Assembly: GCF_014334325.1 (NCBI RefSeq)
Contig: NZ_JACSET010000015.1
Span: forward strand, 1-50,499
Source of the DNA: Treponema sp. Marseille-Q4130
Lineage (GTDB): Bacteria; Spirochaetota; Spirochaetia; Treponematales; Treponemataceae
DNA length: 50,499 bases
Reading direction: 5' to 3'
The notes under the pieces were generated by a model, which was given only the letters and a program-made list of their open reading frames with translations, was not told where the DNA came from and ran no database searches. The position numbers and the translations under genes are program-made. This document shows positions 16,585 through 23,965 of the stretch, in pieces (within the stretch, counting starts at the first letter, position 1; each line of letters begins with the position of its first letter).

Positions 16585-17768
16585 GAAGCTTTGCCCGTTT
16601 TTTTTCCGCAGTCTGCACGGCTTTTATCTTCTTCTGCGGCATATCCCCCGTCGCTTCCGAAACGGTCGTCGACAACACATACGGCTGGGCGCTCGATATG
16701 CCGGAAGGTTTCAAACTTTCGGACGCGACGGAAGACGGCACGTCCTACCTCTTTTCATACGCGAACGTTCCGGTCGTCACTGCGATAAAGCTCTATAAAA
16801 GCGGTACCTATGAATCGAGCGCACAGGCCTTCGACGGCGCGGTCGGAAAACTGCCGGACGGAAGAGGCGAAAAAGAATCGTTCGAATGGCGCGGCACGGA
16901 TTCGGCTCTCGGAACCTTTTCGATGACGCTCGGCGGCGTCCGCTATAAGGGATGGGCGCTCGCGGTCGAACTTCCTTTAAACGGAGCGCACATCGCAGTT
17001 TTATGCTATGCGAACGAACGAAACGAAAAAAGCTGCGAGCCTTTTATCTTATCGATTTTAAACTCCCTCGCCGTCGACCGCGGAAGCTATAGGGAAGAAG
17101 GCATCGTCGCGCGCTATGCCTATCCCGCAGCCGAACGGAAAGATATAGAGCTTTCGATCAACGGACGAACGATTTGCACGAGCATCGGTGCGGAAGACGA
17201 AGAGGCATCCGATTTCGTCATCGATATGGAATTTGCGGTTTTAAAAATGTACGCGGCAAATCCGCTGTGGAAAGAAGCGTGGCAGCGCTATTACCGCGCG
17301 ATTTTCCGCGACAGCTGCGGCCGCTTAAAGCGGACAGCCTTCGATGTGCAAAGCGCGCTCATGGAAGATGCTGCGGCTTTAAATCCCGAACATCCCGATA
17401 CCGCTTTTGCATCGCTTCTTTTGACTTGGGTGCAGGGGTTTCGCTATGAGCGCAAAATAAACGCTGCGGATTTTACATCCCTTCCCGCCGCCCTCACCGG
17501 AAGCGGATCGGATTGCGACACGCGAAGCCTTTTACTCTGCACTCTTCTCGAAAACGCGGGAACGAAGTGTGCGCTTTTCGTATCGCGCGATTACAGCCAC
17601 GCCATTTTCGGCGCCCTCGTTCCGTCCGTATCTCCGAAAGAAAATGCACGCATGAGTTCGGGCGGAAAAGATTTTTTACTCGGAGAGACGACGGCTCACG
17701 TGTCCCTCGGTTTGATCGCTTCGGATTTCAGCGATGCGAAAAAATGGATTGCGGTGGAACTGCCGTAA
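16578..17768 (+). CDS. exported protein with transglutaminase-like C-terminal domain
   Basis: A signal peptide (FFSAVCTAFIFFCGISPVASE) leads to a first region of about 140 residues of mixed beta type (VVDNTYGWALDMPEGFKL). In the C-terminal third, the segment GSDCDTRSLLLCTLLENAG followed by SRDYSHAIFGALV matches the Cys...His layout of transglutaminase/cysteine-protease-like domains (D-C-x(3)-A/S-x-L-L...H-A). A third, acidic catalytic residue is not obvious. Function is unknown; a periplasmic peptidase or binding role is possible. A GAGG ribosome binding site precedes the ATG. The gene is divergent from the RluA-family gene. Confidence 0.6.
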   Translation: MTRSFARFFSAVCTAFIFFCGISPVASETVVDNTYGWALDMPEGFKLSDATEDGTSYLFSYANVPVVTAIKLYKSGTYESSAQAFDGAVGKLPDGRGEKESFEWRGTDSALGTFSMTLGGVRYKGWALAVELPLNGAHIAVLCYANERNEKSCEPFILSILNSLAVDRGSYREEGIVARYAYPAAERKDIELSINGRTICTSIGAEDEEASDFVIDMEFAVLKMYAANPLWKEAWQRYYRAIFRDSCGRLKRTAFDVQSALMEDAAALNPEHPDTAFASLLLTWVQGFRYERKINAADFTSLPAALTGSGSDCDTRSLLLCTLLENAGTKCALFVSRDYSHAIFGALVPSVSPKENARMSSGGKDFLLGETTAHVSLGLIASDFSDAKKWIAVELP

Positions 17769-17806
17769 ACACCTGCCGAACCGGACACGCTTATCGCCGA
17801 GCAAGA

Positions 17807-18454
17807 TCACGCTTCGATCAATAATTTATATACGTCATCGGTCGTCGCGGCATTTAAAAGGCTGTCGCGGAGTTCCTTTTTTTTGAGCTTTGCCGAAAAA
17901 TACGAAAGCGTCTGCAAATAATACGAATGCTGGTTGTACGCCGCTGCTATCATAAACAAAAGTGAGACGGGCATATCGTCGATGGGTTGAAAATCGATGA
18001 CGGGCGTTTTACACACGCCGACCGCCATAACTAAATCGGTGACGGATGAAAGACGCACGTGCGGGATCGCGATGCCGCGCCCGATCGCCGTGGACATAAG
18101 CTCTTCCCGCTTTAAGATTTCGGAGATGAGTTCGTCGGAACGTTTTACCTGCGGAGCGCTCGAAAGCGCAGTCGCAAGTTCGACGAGAGCGTCGTGCCTT
18201 GAAGTTTGCGAAATAAAGATGACGCGGTTCGGAGAGAGGATGTTTTTTACCTGCACGACATCGTCTTTTTTGCGGCCGGCCGAAGACGAGAGGCGCTCGT
18301 TAACCCACTTTTCAACTTCCGATTTTTTAAATCGCCACACGGTTCCGATTTTGCCTGCGGGGATTTCGCCGCGCTGCGCCCAATCGTAGACGGTGCGGTC
18401 GGAAACGCGGAGATAATTTGCAACTTCTTCGATGGTGAGGATCGTGTCTTCCAT
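17807..18454 (-). CDS. ptsN: PtsN-like EIIA domain with N-terminal excisionase-type HTH
   Basis: Residues about 1-55 form a MerR/excisionase-like DNA-binding helix-turn-helix (TILTIEEVANYLRVSDRTVYD, then GKIGTVWRFKKSEVEKWV). Residues about 70-215 are a PTS EIIA (nitrogen/fructose) domain, with the phosphorylatable His in GRGIAIPHVRLSSV. The fusion predicts a regulator whose DNA binding or partner binding depends on phosphorylation by HPr/EI. Similar fused proteins are known in spirochaetes. A TTGACA-N17-CAGAAT promoter ends nine bases before the ATG, and there is no ribosome binding site. Confidence 0.85.
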   Translation of the reverse strand: MEDTILTIEEVANYLRVSDRTVYDWAQRGEIPAGKIGTVWRFKKSEVEKWVNERLSSSAGRKKDDVVQVKNILSPNRVIFISQTSRHDALVELATALSSAPQVKRSDELISEILKREELMSTAIGRGIAIPHVRLSSVTDLVMAVGVCKTPVIDFQPIDDMPVSLLFMIAAAYNQHSYYLQTLSYFSAKLKKKELRDSLLNAATTDDVYKLLIEA

Positions 18455-18463
18455 AATCGAACA

Positions 18464-18492
18464 ATTCTGTACTATTTGCGATATTTTGTCAA
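18464..18492 (-). promoter_or_regulatory. promoter of the ptsN-like gene, near-leaderless
   Basis: On the minus strand a perfect TTGACA (18492-18487), 17-nt spacer, CAGAAT (18469-18464). The predicted start, 18457, leaves only three bases before the ATG at 18454. Confidence 0.55.
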
Positions 18493-18620
18493 GATTTACA
18501 CCGTTTTACATTGTTTTCGCAAAAACAGTATTGTTTTAGGTCGAATGTCAAGTTTCAAAAGTATTGAGCTGAACAAAGCTGTGCTTTCGGCAGCACACAA
18601 AAGGCATAGCTCTCCCTTTT

Positions 18621-19463
18621 TTAGTTTTCCAAATCCCCGCCGAATATCCAGCCCTCATAAATCTGTATTTCATCTACATAATAACAGTAATACCAAAAGT
18701 CTTTTTTACCGCCGCGTTCTTGTTTTTGCGTCGTTCGTTTGGAAACATAAACGTCCGTACCGTTTTTAAACCAATGAAAAATTTTTCCAATGCGAGGCGC
18801 ATTCCGTAAGCCGACCGCGGTATTTTCTCCGCAACGGATTTTTGCCGTATACCCCGAAGTAAAAACATAGATACTTCCGTAAATGCTTCCTGCCAAATCC
18901 ATTAAAAAATCGTCGATTGCTTCAAAGGATGCATAAGGCGGAACGCCGCCGCAAGAAACCGAATATACACGATTATTTTTATCCATCCATTCGACTACAC
19001 CGATACCGCCGCCGATCGGATTTTCTTTTTGCTTATACAATAATTTCGACTCGATGACATTCTCATCGGAAAAGAAACCGCAGCTGTCCGTATAACTCCA
19101 TTCATAATGCAGTCCCGAAATATCAGGAAAGGCAATATCAAATACGGTAACATCACAGCCGCGTGCCGTACAAGGAGCGCCTTTATAAACGAAGTCCATT
19201 TGTGCAACGGGCGGCGTACCGCTAATGATGAAATATTTTACCTCACTTGCTGCTTTGGGAATATAAAACCGTATGTTTAGCTTTGCATAAATTTCTTCGG
19301 CACTCGATTCTCTAATCGGATTTGTAATCGATACCTGCTTTTCCGCATTATCGGAAGACAGTGTACGTTCGGTTTCCCTCAGCCGTATTCCAAACAAACA
19401 TACTATAAGAAGCAACACAAGACAACCGACACAAGTCATTATTTTTATACGTTTATTTTTCAT
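18621..19463 (-). CDS. membrane-anchored protein with C-terminal SH3-like domain
   Basis: I do not recognise the family. An N-terminal transmembrane segment (IMTCVGCLVLLLIVCLFGI) is followed by a region with paired cysteines (GAPCTARGCDV; YTDSCGFFSDE). The C-terminal 75 residues resemble a bacterial SH3 domain (AKIRCGENTAVGLRNAPRIG, KNGTDVYVSK, GWIFGGDLEN). It is probably anchored in the inner membrane and faces the periplasm. The base composition is more AT-rich than the neighbouring genes. It stands alone between ptsN and cdd. Confidence 0.5.
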   Translation of the reverse strand: MKNKRIKIMTCVGCLVLLLIVCLFGIRLRETERTLSSDNAEKQVSITNPIRESSAEEIYAKLNIRFYIPKAASEVKYFIISGTPPVAQMDFVYKGAPCTARGCDVTVFDIAFPDISGLHYEWSYTDSCGFFSDENVIESKLLYKQKENPIGGGIGVVEWMDKNNRVYSVSCGGVPPYASFEAIDDFLMDLAGSIYGSIYVFTSGYTAKIRCGENTAVGLRNAPRIGKIFHWFKNGTDVYVSKRTTQKQERGGKKDFWYYCYYVDEIQIYEGWIFGGDLEN

Positions 19464-19614
19464 TATACCTCTATAAAAACTTGTTTCAGGATATATTAAA
19501 CCTGTTCAGGTGTAACGGCCTTTCCGTCGGCGGAGGTTACGGCGTTTTCGTTTTGCATTTTTGCCCACAGTGGCCGGCACGGTACGTTTAATGTCAGCGC
19601 CGAAACCGCAGCTT

Positions 19615-20043
19615 TCAGCGGCCACTGCCGTTCGACGCAAGTTCATGCAAACTGTCGTAGGGATACAGTACGCCGAGCGTCGTTTTGACGCAGTGCTTCC
19701 AGTCGGGACCGAATACGACGGGCGTTTCGCCCGGCGCGAATTCGCTGAGCACTTGGCGGCACGCACCGCAGGGACCGACCGGATAATCGGATGCGGGCGT
19801 CGCAACCGCGATCGCTATAAAAGTGCGCACGCCTTGAGAAGCGGCGGTAAAAATCGCGCTTCGCTCGGCGCAGTTCGTAAGCCCGAAAGATCGGTTTTCG
19901 ATATTCGCTCCGGTGATGATTTTTCCGTTTTCCGTGAGCAGGGCGGCTCCGACGGGAAAATGCGAATAAGGAATGTACGCGTGCTTTGAAGCTTCGAGCG
20001 CTTTTTCAAAGAGCGATTGCAGCTGTTCGTCGCTTATTGTCAT
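19615..20043 (-). CDS. cdd: cytidine deaminase
   Basis: Deaminates cytidine and deoxycytidine in pyrimidine salvage. The zinc-site signature is complete: NIENRSFGLTNCAERSAIF (Cys and catalytic Glu) and PVGPCGACRQVLSEF (two Cys). At 142 residues it has the normal length for the homotetrameric form. A strong GGAGG ribosome binding site precedes the ATG, and a TATAAT (20118-20113) lies about 70 nt upstream. The 151 nt after the gene (19464-19614) hold nothing I recognise. Confidence 0.93.
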   Translation of the reverse strand: MTISDEQLQSLFEKALEASKHAYIPYSHFPVGAALLTENGKIITGANIENRSFGLTNCAERSAIFTAASQGVRTFIAIAVATPASDYPVGPCGACRQVLSEFAPGETPVVFGPDWKHCVKTTLGVLYPYDSLHELASNGSGR

Positions 20044-20202
20044 AAAACCTCCATAAAAAATTTTACAGAAAACCGGAACTTACTACTCACCCGCAATACA
20101 CATGACAATTGCATTATAGCCGAATACGTAAAAAAAAGTATACGGAAACTTCTCAAAAAGATGGAAAAAGAGTATTCCGAAATTCCGGACTTGAAAGATT
20201 GA
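20044..20202. other. intergenic region, no clear gene
   Basis: Contains the cdd leader and its TATAAT on the minus strand (20118-20113). On the plus strand there is only a short open frame ending MEKEYSEIPDLKD at 20202, without a start signal; it may be the tail of a lost gene. Nothing else is recognised. Confidence 0.4.
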
Positions 20203-20231
20203 TTGATAAATTTATGCTAAGGTTATATAAT
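20203..20231 (+). promoter_or_regulatory. promoter upstream of the 187-residue membrane protein
   Basis: TTGATA (20203-20208), 17-nt spacer, perfect TATAAT (20226-20231). The predicted start near 20238 gives a leader of about 160 nt that contains a short open frame. Confidence 0.65.
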
Positions 20232-20257
20232 TCGTTTGCCGTTTTTGCAAGACACCG

Positions 20258-20398
20258 ATGAAAAGGCGCATCGAAAATATGCTTGAAGCAGGGATATACG
20301 AAGATCGATTTTTGATTGTCGACACGAATGCAGATCCGAATGTTATAACATTGTCTTTGACAATATCTTTAACAAAACACAAATTTTTACGGGAGTAA
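20258..20398 (+). CDS. short ORF of 46 codons, possible leader peptide or gene remnant
   Basis: It reads MKRRIENMLEAGIYEDRFLI and continues VDTNADPNVITLSL, ending two bases before the ATG of the membrane protein gene at 20401. It lies inside the transcribed leader defined by the promoter at 20203-20231. There is no ribosome binding site before its ATG. It may be an upstream ORF coupled to the next gene, or the 3' remnant of a broken gene. I do not recognise the protein. Confidence 0.3.
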   Translation: MKRRIENMLEAGIYEDRFLIVDTNADPNVITLSLTISLTKHKFLRE

Positions 20399-20400
20399 AT

Positions 20401-20964
20401 ATGAGCGACATAATCCGACCGGTTATTACCGGTATCCTGATATCGTTTATTTTCTTTTTGATGAAGCGCAGCAAGAAAAAAGACTTGGACACGAACACCG
20501 GCAACACATTAAAATTGCCGATGTATATTTTTATCATCGGGCTTATCGATTTTCTGATCTTCGCCGGATTCGCATTGTTTTCAAATCTCTTTCCGAACGG
20601 AACGGAGTCGGCGGCAACGACGATACTGTTTTCGGTTTTCGCCTTGCTCGGTCTCTTTCTCGTCTACATGTATTTTATCGAAAACTATACATACGATGAA
20701 CACGCGATAATCTACAGAAAAATAAATTTTAAAAAAATTAAAATGGAATGGAATTCGATTGTCAATATAAAGTATTCGCATGGAATGCAATGGTTTGTCA
20801 TAAAATGCGCCGACGGTAAAAAAGGATATTTTTCGGTAATGCTGAAAGGTATGAAGCCGTTTGCGGAGCGGATTTTACAAAGGGTCTCCGCCGAAAAAAC
20901 CGATTTTAAAACACGCGAAATGCTCACCGCGCTGAAAAACGGGAACACAATCGGAAGCTTTTGA
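20401..20964 (+). CDS. membrane protein with PH-like cytoplasmic domain
   Basis: Three hydrophobic segments are visible (VITGILISFIFFLM; YIFIIGLIDFLIFAGFALF; ILFSVFALLGLFLVYMYFI). After them comes a domain of about 90 residues that resembles bacterial PH-like domains (YDEHAIIYRKINFKKIKMEW, SIVNIKYSHGMQWFVIKCAD, KKGYFSVMLKGMKPFAERI). The GGGAG ribosome binding site is good. It is AT-richer than most of the window. Function is unknown. Confidence 0.6.
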   Translation: MSDIIRPVITGILISFIFFLMKRSKKKDLDTNTGNTLKLPMYIFIIGLIDFLIFAGFALFSNLFPNGTESAATTILFSVFALLGLFLVYMYFIENYTYDEHAIIYRKINFKKIKMEWNSIVNIKYSHGMQWFVIKCADGKKGYFSVMLKGMKPFAERILQRVSAEKTDFKTREMLTALKNGNTIGSF

Positions 20965-21036
20965 CTTTATAACAAAAAACGGTTTCGGAAAAAATAAAAA
21001 ACGGAATGTGCTGCAGTCGAACGGACGCCCAAGTCA

Positions 21037-21065
21037 TTGACTTGTTTTCCGTATTATTATAGCAT
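21037..21065 (+). promoter_or_regulatory. promoter of the 353-residue propeller-like gene
   Basis: TTGACT (21037-21042), 17-nt spacer, TAGCAT (21060-21065). The expected start near 21072 leaves only about five bases before the ATG at 21077, again without a ribosome binding site. An alternative -10, TATAGC (21058-21063), gives a spacer of 15. Confidence 0.5.
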
Positions 21066-21076
21066 ATTTTTCATAT

Positions 21077-22138
21077 ATGAAACATAAAAAAGGCGTCGCT
21101 TTTTATGTCTTATTGGGCATCGCATTCAGCATCGTATATATTATTTTAGCCGCCGAACCGCTTGCAACAGAGTATCAGTTTATACCGCAGTGGAAACTCG
21201 ATGTGAACGCGCAGCCGACGAAAACGGCTTCCGCAGACGAAAAGCCGTTGTATTTTAAACTCGGACAGACGATGGGATATTTTACCGAAAGCGGCACGCT
21301 TTTGTCGGTCGAAACCTTTCCGTTTAAAGCCGCGATTTCGGAGCGGTATTATGCTCCTTACAACACTTACGGTTCGTCGATCGATTTTTTTACGCCCGAC
21401 GGGGAAAAAGCCGGTACGATAAACGAAAGCGGTTTTCCGCTCTTCGATAAAGACCGCATCTTCGTATTTTCGGCAGGCGGCGCTTCGTTCCTCGAGTGCG
21501 ATTCCGGCGGAAAGCGCAAGTGGGAATACAACGGCACGGTTCCGATCACCGCCTTCGATTCGTCGCTTTCCGGCTGCGTTGCGGGATTTGCCGACGGAAC
21601 GGTAAGGCAGTTTTCCCCCGACGGAACGATGATCCAAAAATTTGCGCCCGGCGGAAGCGACTACCAAGTGATTCTCGGCGCCGCCCTTTCTTCCGACGGT
21701 TCTATGATTGCATTGGTTGCGGGACAAAACCGGCAGCGCTTCGTATTGATGAAAAAATACGATGCCCAGACGAAGATCGTCTTTCACGAATACATCGCGC
21801 AAAGCGACCCTCGCCAGCGTCTCGTCGTATTCAGCAAAGACGGCTCGGTCGTGTGGTACAATTACAAAGACACGCTCGGCATCGTCGATACGAAAAGCGG
21901 CAAAGTTTCCCACCTTGCGATCCGAGGACAGGCGATTTCGCTCGAAGAGGCAGGCGACCTCGTGTTCGTACTGACAAAGGACGATACAAAATATACGGTG
22001 TACGCGATCGAAAAATTCGACACGATGAGCGCCTCGTTTTCATTTACAGCGCAAACCGCGTTTATCCGCGCGGACGGCGAAAATCTCTTTATCGGAAAAG
22101 ATTCATCTATTTTGCGGATAAAGATTACAAAAAATTAA
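21077..22138 (+). CDS. membrane-anchored beta-propeller-like protein
   Basis: An N-terminal anchor (GVAFYVLLGIAFSIVYIILAA) is followed by about 320 residues of repeated short beta-blade-like units, for example SIDFFTPDGEKAGTI, CVAGFADGTVRQFSPDGTMI, ALSSDGSMIALVAGQ and VVFSKDGSVVWYN. This looks like a WD40/PQQ-type propeller facing the periplasm. It is followed after 10 nt by a gene for a degenerate M23 peptidase-like protein, so the two probably act together in the envelope. No catalytic site is seen. Confidence 0.6.
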   Translation: MKHKKGVAFYVLLGIAFSIVYIILAAEPLATEYQFIPQWKLDVNAQPTKTASADEKPLYFKLGQTMGYFTESGTLLSVETFPFKAAISERYYAPYNTYGSSIDFFTPDGEKAGTINESGFPLFDKDRIFVFSAGGASFLECDSGGKRKWEYNGTVPITAFDSSLSGCVAGFADGTVRQFSPDGTMIQKFAPGGSDYQVILGAALSSDGSMIALVAGQNRQRFVLMKKYDAQTKIVFHEYIAQSDPRQRLVVFSKDGSVVWYNYKDTLGIVDTKSGKVSHLAIRGQAISLEEAGDLVFVLTKDDTKYTVYAIEKFDTMSASFSFTAQTAFIRADGENLFIGKDSSILRIKITKN

Positions 22139-22148
22139 CGGGAAAACT

Positions 22149-23021
22149 ATGAAACGAAAATCGATATATGCCGTACTGCTCGCGCCGATACTCCTTGCTG
22201 CGATGCCGCTTAGAGCGTTCGACTGGCCGCAAGATGAAGTGATGTCGGATACGTTTTATTCATATTTCGGCCAGCTCCGCGGCGGCATCATCAGCACCTC
22301 TCTCATCTTCGCCGATACGTCGGACATAAAAGCCGCCGACAACGGATATGTCGTCGCCGTCATAAACGAATACGACGACGATTCGGTATTTTTTCCGTCG
22401 GCGCTCGGGAACGCTGTCATACTCGCGCACGGCGACAATCTCATGACGGTGTACGGGAATATCGATAAAGAAACGATTCCCGCTTCTCTCTACTCATCGG
22501 AAAAAACGACGGAGGGAACGGTCTTCGGTTCGAGCGGAAACGCCGGCTGGCAGCAGGGGCGTTCAAGTCTCGAATTTCAAACGATCGATACGGCAAACGG
22601 CAATGCGATAAATCCGCGCGTCCTCATGCCGAGGATCGGCAAAGAGCTTTCGCTGTCGCTTTCAGGCATCACGCTTGAAGGCAAGGGCGTGCGCTATGAT
22701 TTACTCGTTCAGCGCACGCTGCCTGCAGGCTCATACCGCGTGTACCGTCAGCGCCAAAGCGTTGCGATGCCTTATAAAACGCGCGTCGTCGTAAACGGTA
22801 TCGTCGCCGATGAAATCTCGTACGACCAGCTCATTCAAAACGGAAGTGTCGTCTATGCCGTCGGGCGGAAAAATTATCCGAAAGAAGCGCTCTACCCCGA
22901 TGAGCGTCTGCAGCTTTTGGGAGAAGCGACGCTCACTCCGGGAAAAAACACGCTCGGCATCGCCCTCACCGATATTTTGGGAGAGGTGACGGCAACATCG
23001 TATGCTTTGACTATTTATTAA
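22149..23021 (+). CDS. degenerate M23 (LytM-like) peptidase-family protein
   Basis: A signal peptide (IYAVLLAPILLAAMPLRA) precedes a LytM-like fold: IKAADNGYVVAVINEYDDDS, GNAVILAHGDNLMTVYGNID, then TVFGSSGNAGWQQGRSSLEF. In active M23 enzymes, the last two blocks would read '.YAHL' and 'GPHLHFE', carrying the zinc-binding HxH. Here the histidines are gone (YGNI, GRSSLEF). It is therefore probably a non-catalytic activator or scaffold, like EnvC/NlpD. A further domain of about 110 residues follows. It is cotranscribed with the propeller-like gene. Confidence 0.6.
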   Translation: MKRKSIYAVLLAPILLAAMPLRAFDWPQDEVMSDTFYSYFGQLRGGIISTSLIFADTSDIKAADNGYVVAVINEYDDDSVFFPSALGNAVILAHGDNLMTVYGNIDKETIPASLYSSEKTTEGTVFGSSGNAGWQQGRSSLEFQTIDTANGNAINPRVLMPRIGKELSLSLSGITLEGKGVRYDLLVQRTLPAGSYRVYRQRQSVAMPYKTRVVVNGIVADEISYDQLIQNGSVVYAVGRKNYPKEALYPDERLQLLGEATLTPGKNTLGIALTDILGEVTATSYALTIY

Positions 23022-23043
23022 TTTGAACGACGAGATGGAAAAA

Positions 23044-23075
23044 GGCAATCGAGCGACCGAAGTTTTTCGATTGCC
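23044..23075 (-). terminator. terminator of metQ
   Basis: GGCAATCGA and TCGATTGCC (23044-23052 with 23067-23075) form a perfect 9-bp stem. On the minus strand it is followed by TTTTTCC. It lies just after the metQ stop and also separates it from the convergent M23-like gene. Confidence 0.75.
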
Positions 23076-23081
23076 CCGATA

Positions 23082-23873
23082 TTAAAATACTGCGATAACT
23101 TCGCCGTTCGGATAGTGTTCGGCTATGTAATCTTTTACTTTTTGACTCGTCATCGCTTTGACAAGCGCTTTGATGCGTTCATCGTTTTGCAAGCCGTCTT
23201 TGACGCAGAGTATGTTGACATAAGGCGAATCAGCGCCTTCGACGAGGAGTCCGTCTTTCGATGCGGTAAGCCCTGCGGGAAGCGCGTAATTTCCGTTGAT
23301 AACCGCAGCGTCCACGTCGTCGAGCGTGCGCGGAAGGGAGGCCGCTTCGATCTCGCGGAATTTGAGATTCAAGCGATTTTCGATGATGTCGGCGGGAACG
23401 GCGGTGAGACCTGCTTTATCGTCCAGTTTGATTAAACCCTTCGACTGCAGCAAAAGCAGCGCGCGTCCTTCGTTTGTCGGATCGTTCGGAATCGCGATCA
23501 CCGCTCCGTTTTTCAGATCGTCCGCGCTTTTTATTTTATGCGAATACAGCGCAAGCGGTTCGATGTGGATGCCTGCGACGCTCACGAGATGAAAGCCGCG
23601 CTCTTTGTTGAACGACTCCATGTACGGAAGATGCTGAAAATAATTCGCATCGATCTGTCCCGATTCGACCGCTTCGTTCGGCACGACGTAGTCGGTGAAT
23701 TCCTGCACTTTCAGTGTAACGCCTTCTTTGGCAAGATCGTCGACGAGCAGATTGAGGATCGCCGCGTGCGGCTCGGGCGTTGCGCCGACAGTCAGCACTT
23801 TCGCTTCCGATTTTTTCGAGCAGCCGACCGATACTGCGGCGGCCGCTGCAATCGCTAAAATACTCTTTTTCAT
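23082..23873 (-). CDS. metQ: methionine-type ABC transporter substrate-binding lipoprotein
   Basis: Periplasmic or membrane-tethered binding protein of the NlpA/MetQ family. The signal peptide ends in VSVGC with a lipidation Cys at residue 18. Family blocks: LTVGATPEPHAAIL, DYVVPNEAVESGQIDANYFQHL, IAIPNDPTNEGRALLLLQ and DAAVINGNYALPAGL. No metN or metI gene is nearby, so it works with a transporter encoded elsewhere. It has a strong TTGACA-N17-TATAGT promoter whose spacer is a palindrome. An AGGAG ribosome binding site is present. Methionine is the likely ligand, but other D- or L-amino acids are possible. Confidence 0.9.
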   Translation of the reverse strand: MKKSILAIAAAAAVSVGCSKKSEAKVLTVGATPEPHAAILNLLVDDLAKEGVTLKVQEFTDYVVPNEAVESGQIDANYFQHLPYMESFNKERGFHLVSVAGIHIEPLALYSHKIKSADDLKNGAVIAIPNDPTNEGRALLLLQSKGLIKLDDKAGLTAVPADIIENRLNLKFREIEAASLPRTLDDVDAAVINGNYALPAGLTASKDGLLVEGADSPYVNILCVKDGLQNDERIKALVKAMTSQKVKDYIAEHYPNGEVIAVF

Positions 23874-23902
23874 AGTGTTATCTCCTGATTTCAGTCATCG
23901 CG

Positions 23903-23931
23903 ACTATACAAAGTATTTCCTACTTTGTCAA
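23903..23931 (-). promoter_or_regulatory. metQ promoter with palindromic operator in the spacer
   Basis: On the minus strand TTGACA (23931-23926), 17-nt spacer, TATAGT (23908-23903). The palindrome CAAAGTA-N5-TACTTTG (23909-23927) fills the spacer and touches the -35. A regulator bound there would block RNA polymerase, most likely in answer to methionine or a related compound. Confidence 0.7.
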
Positions 23932-23965
23932 TAGGTTAAATATCAATTATCGAAAAATCGATTGC

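Noticed and set aside
20017-20202. Plus-strand frame of 61 codons near cdd
   Set aside because: It overlaps the start of cdd on the other strand, has no ribosome binding site and no recognisable protein.
23874-23902. Riboswitch before metQ
   Set aside because: The leader is only about 23 nt long and has no space for a SAM riboswitch. Control by the palindrome is more likely.
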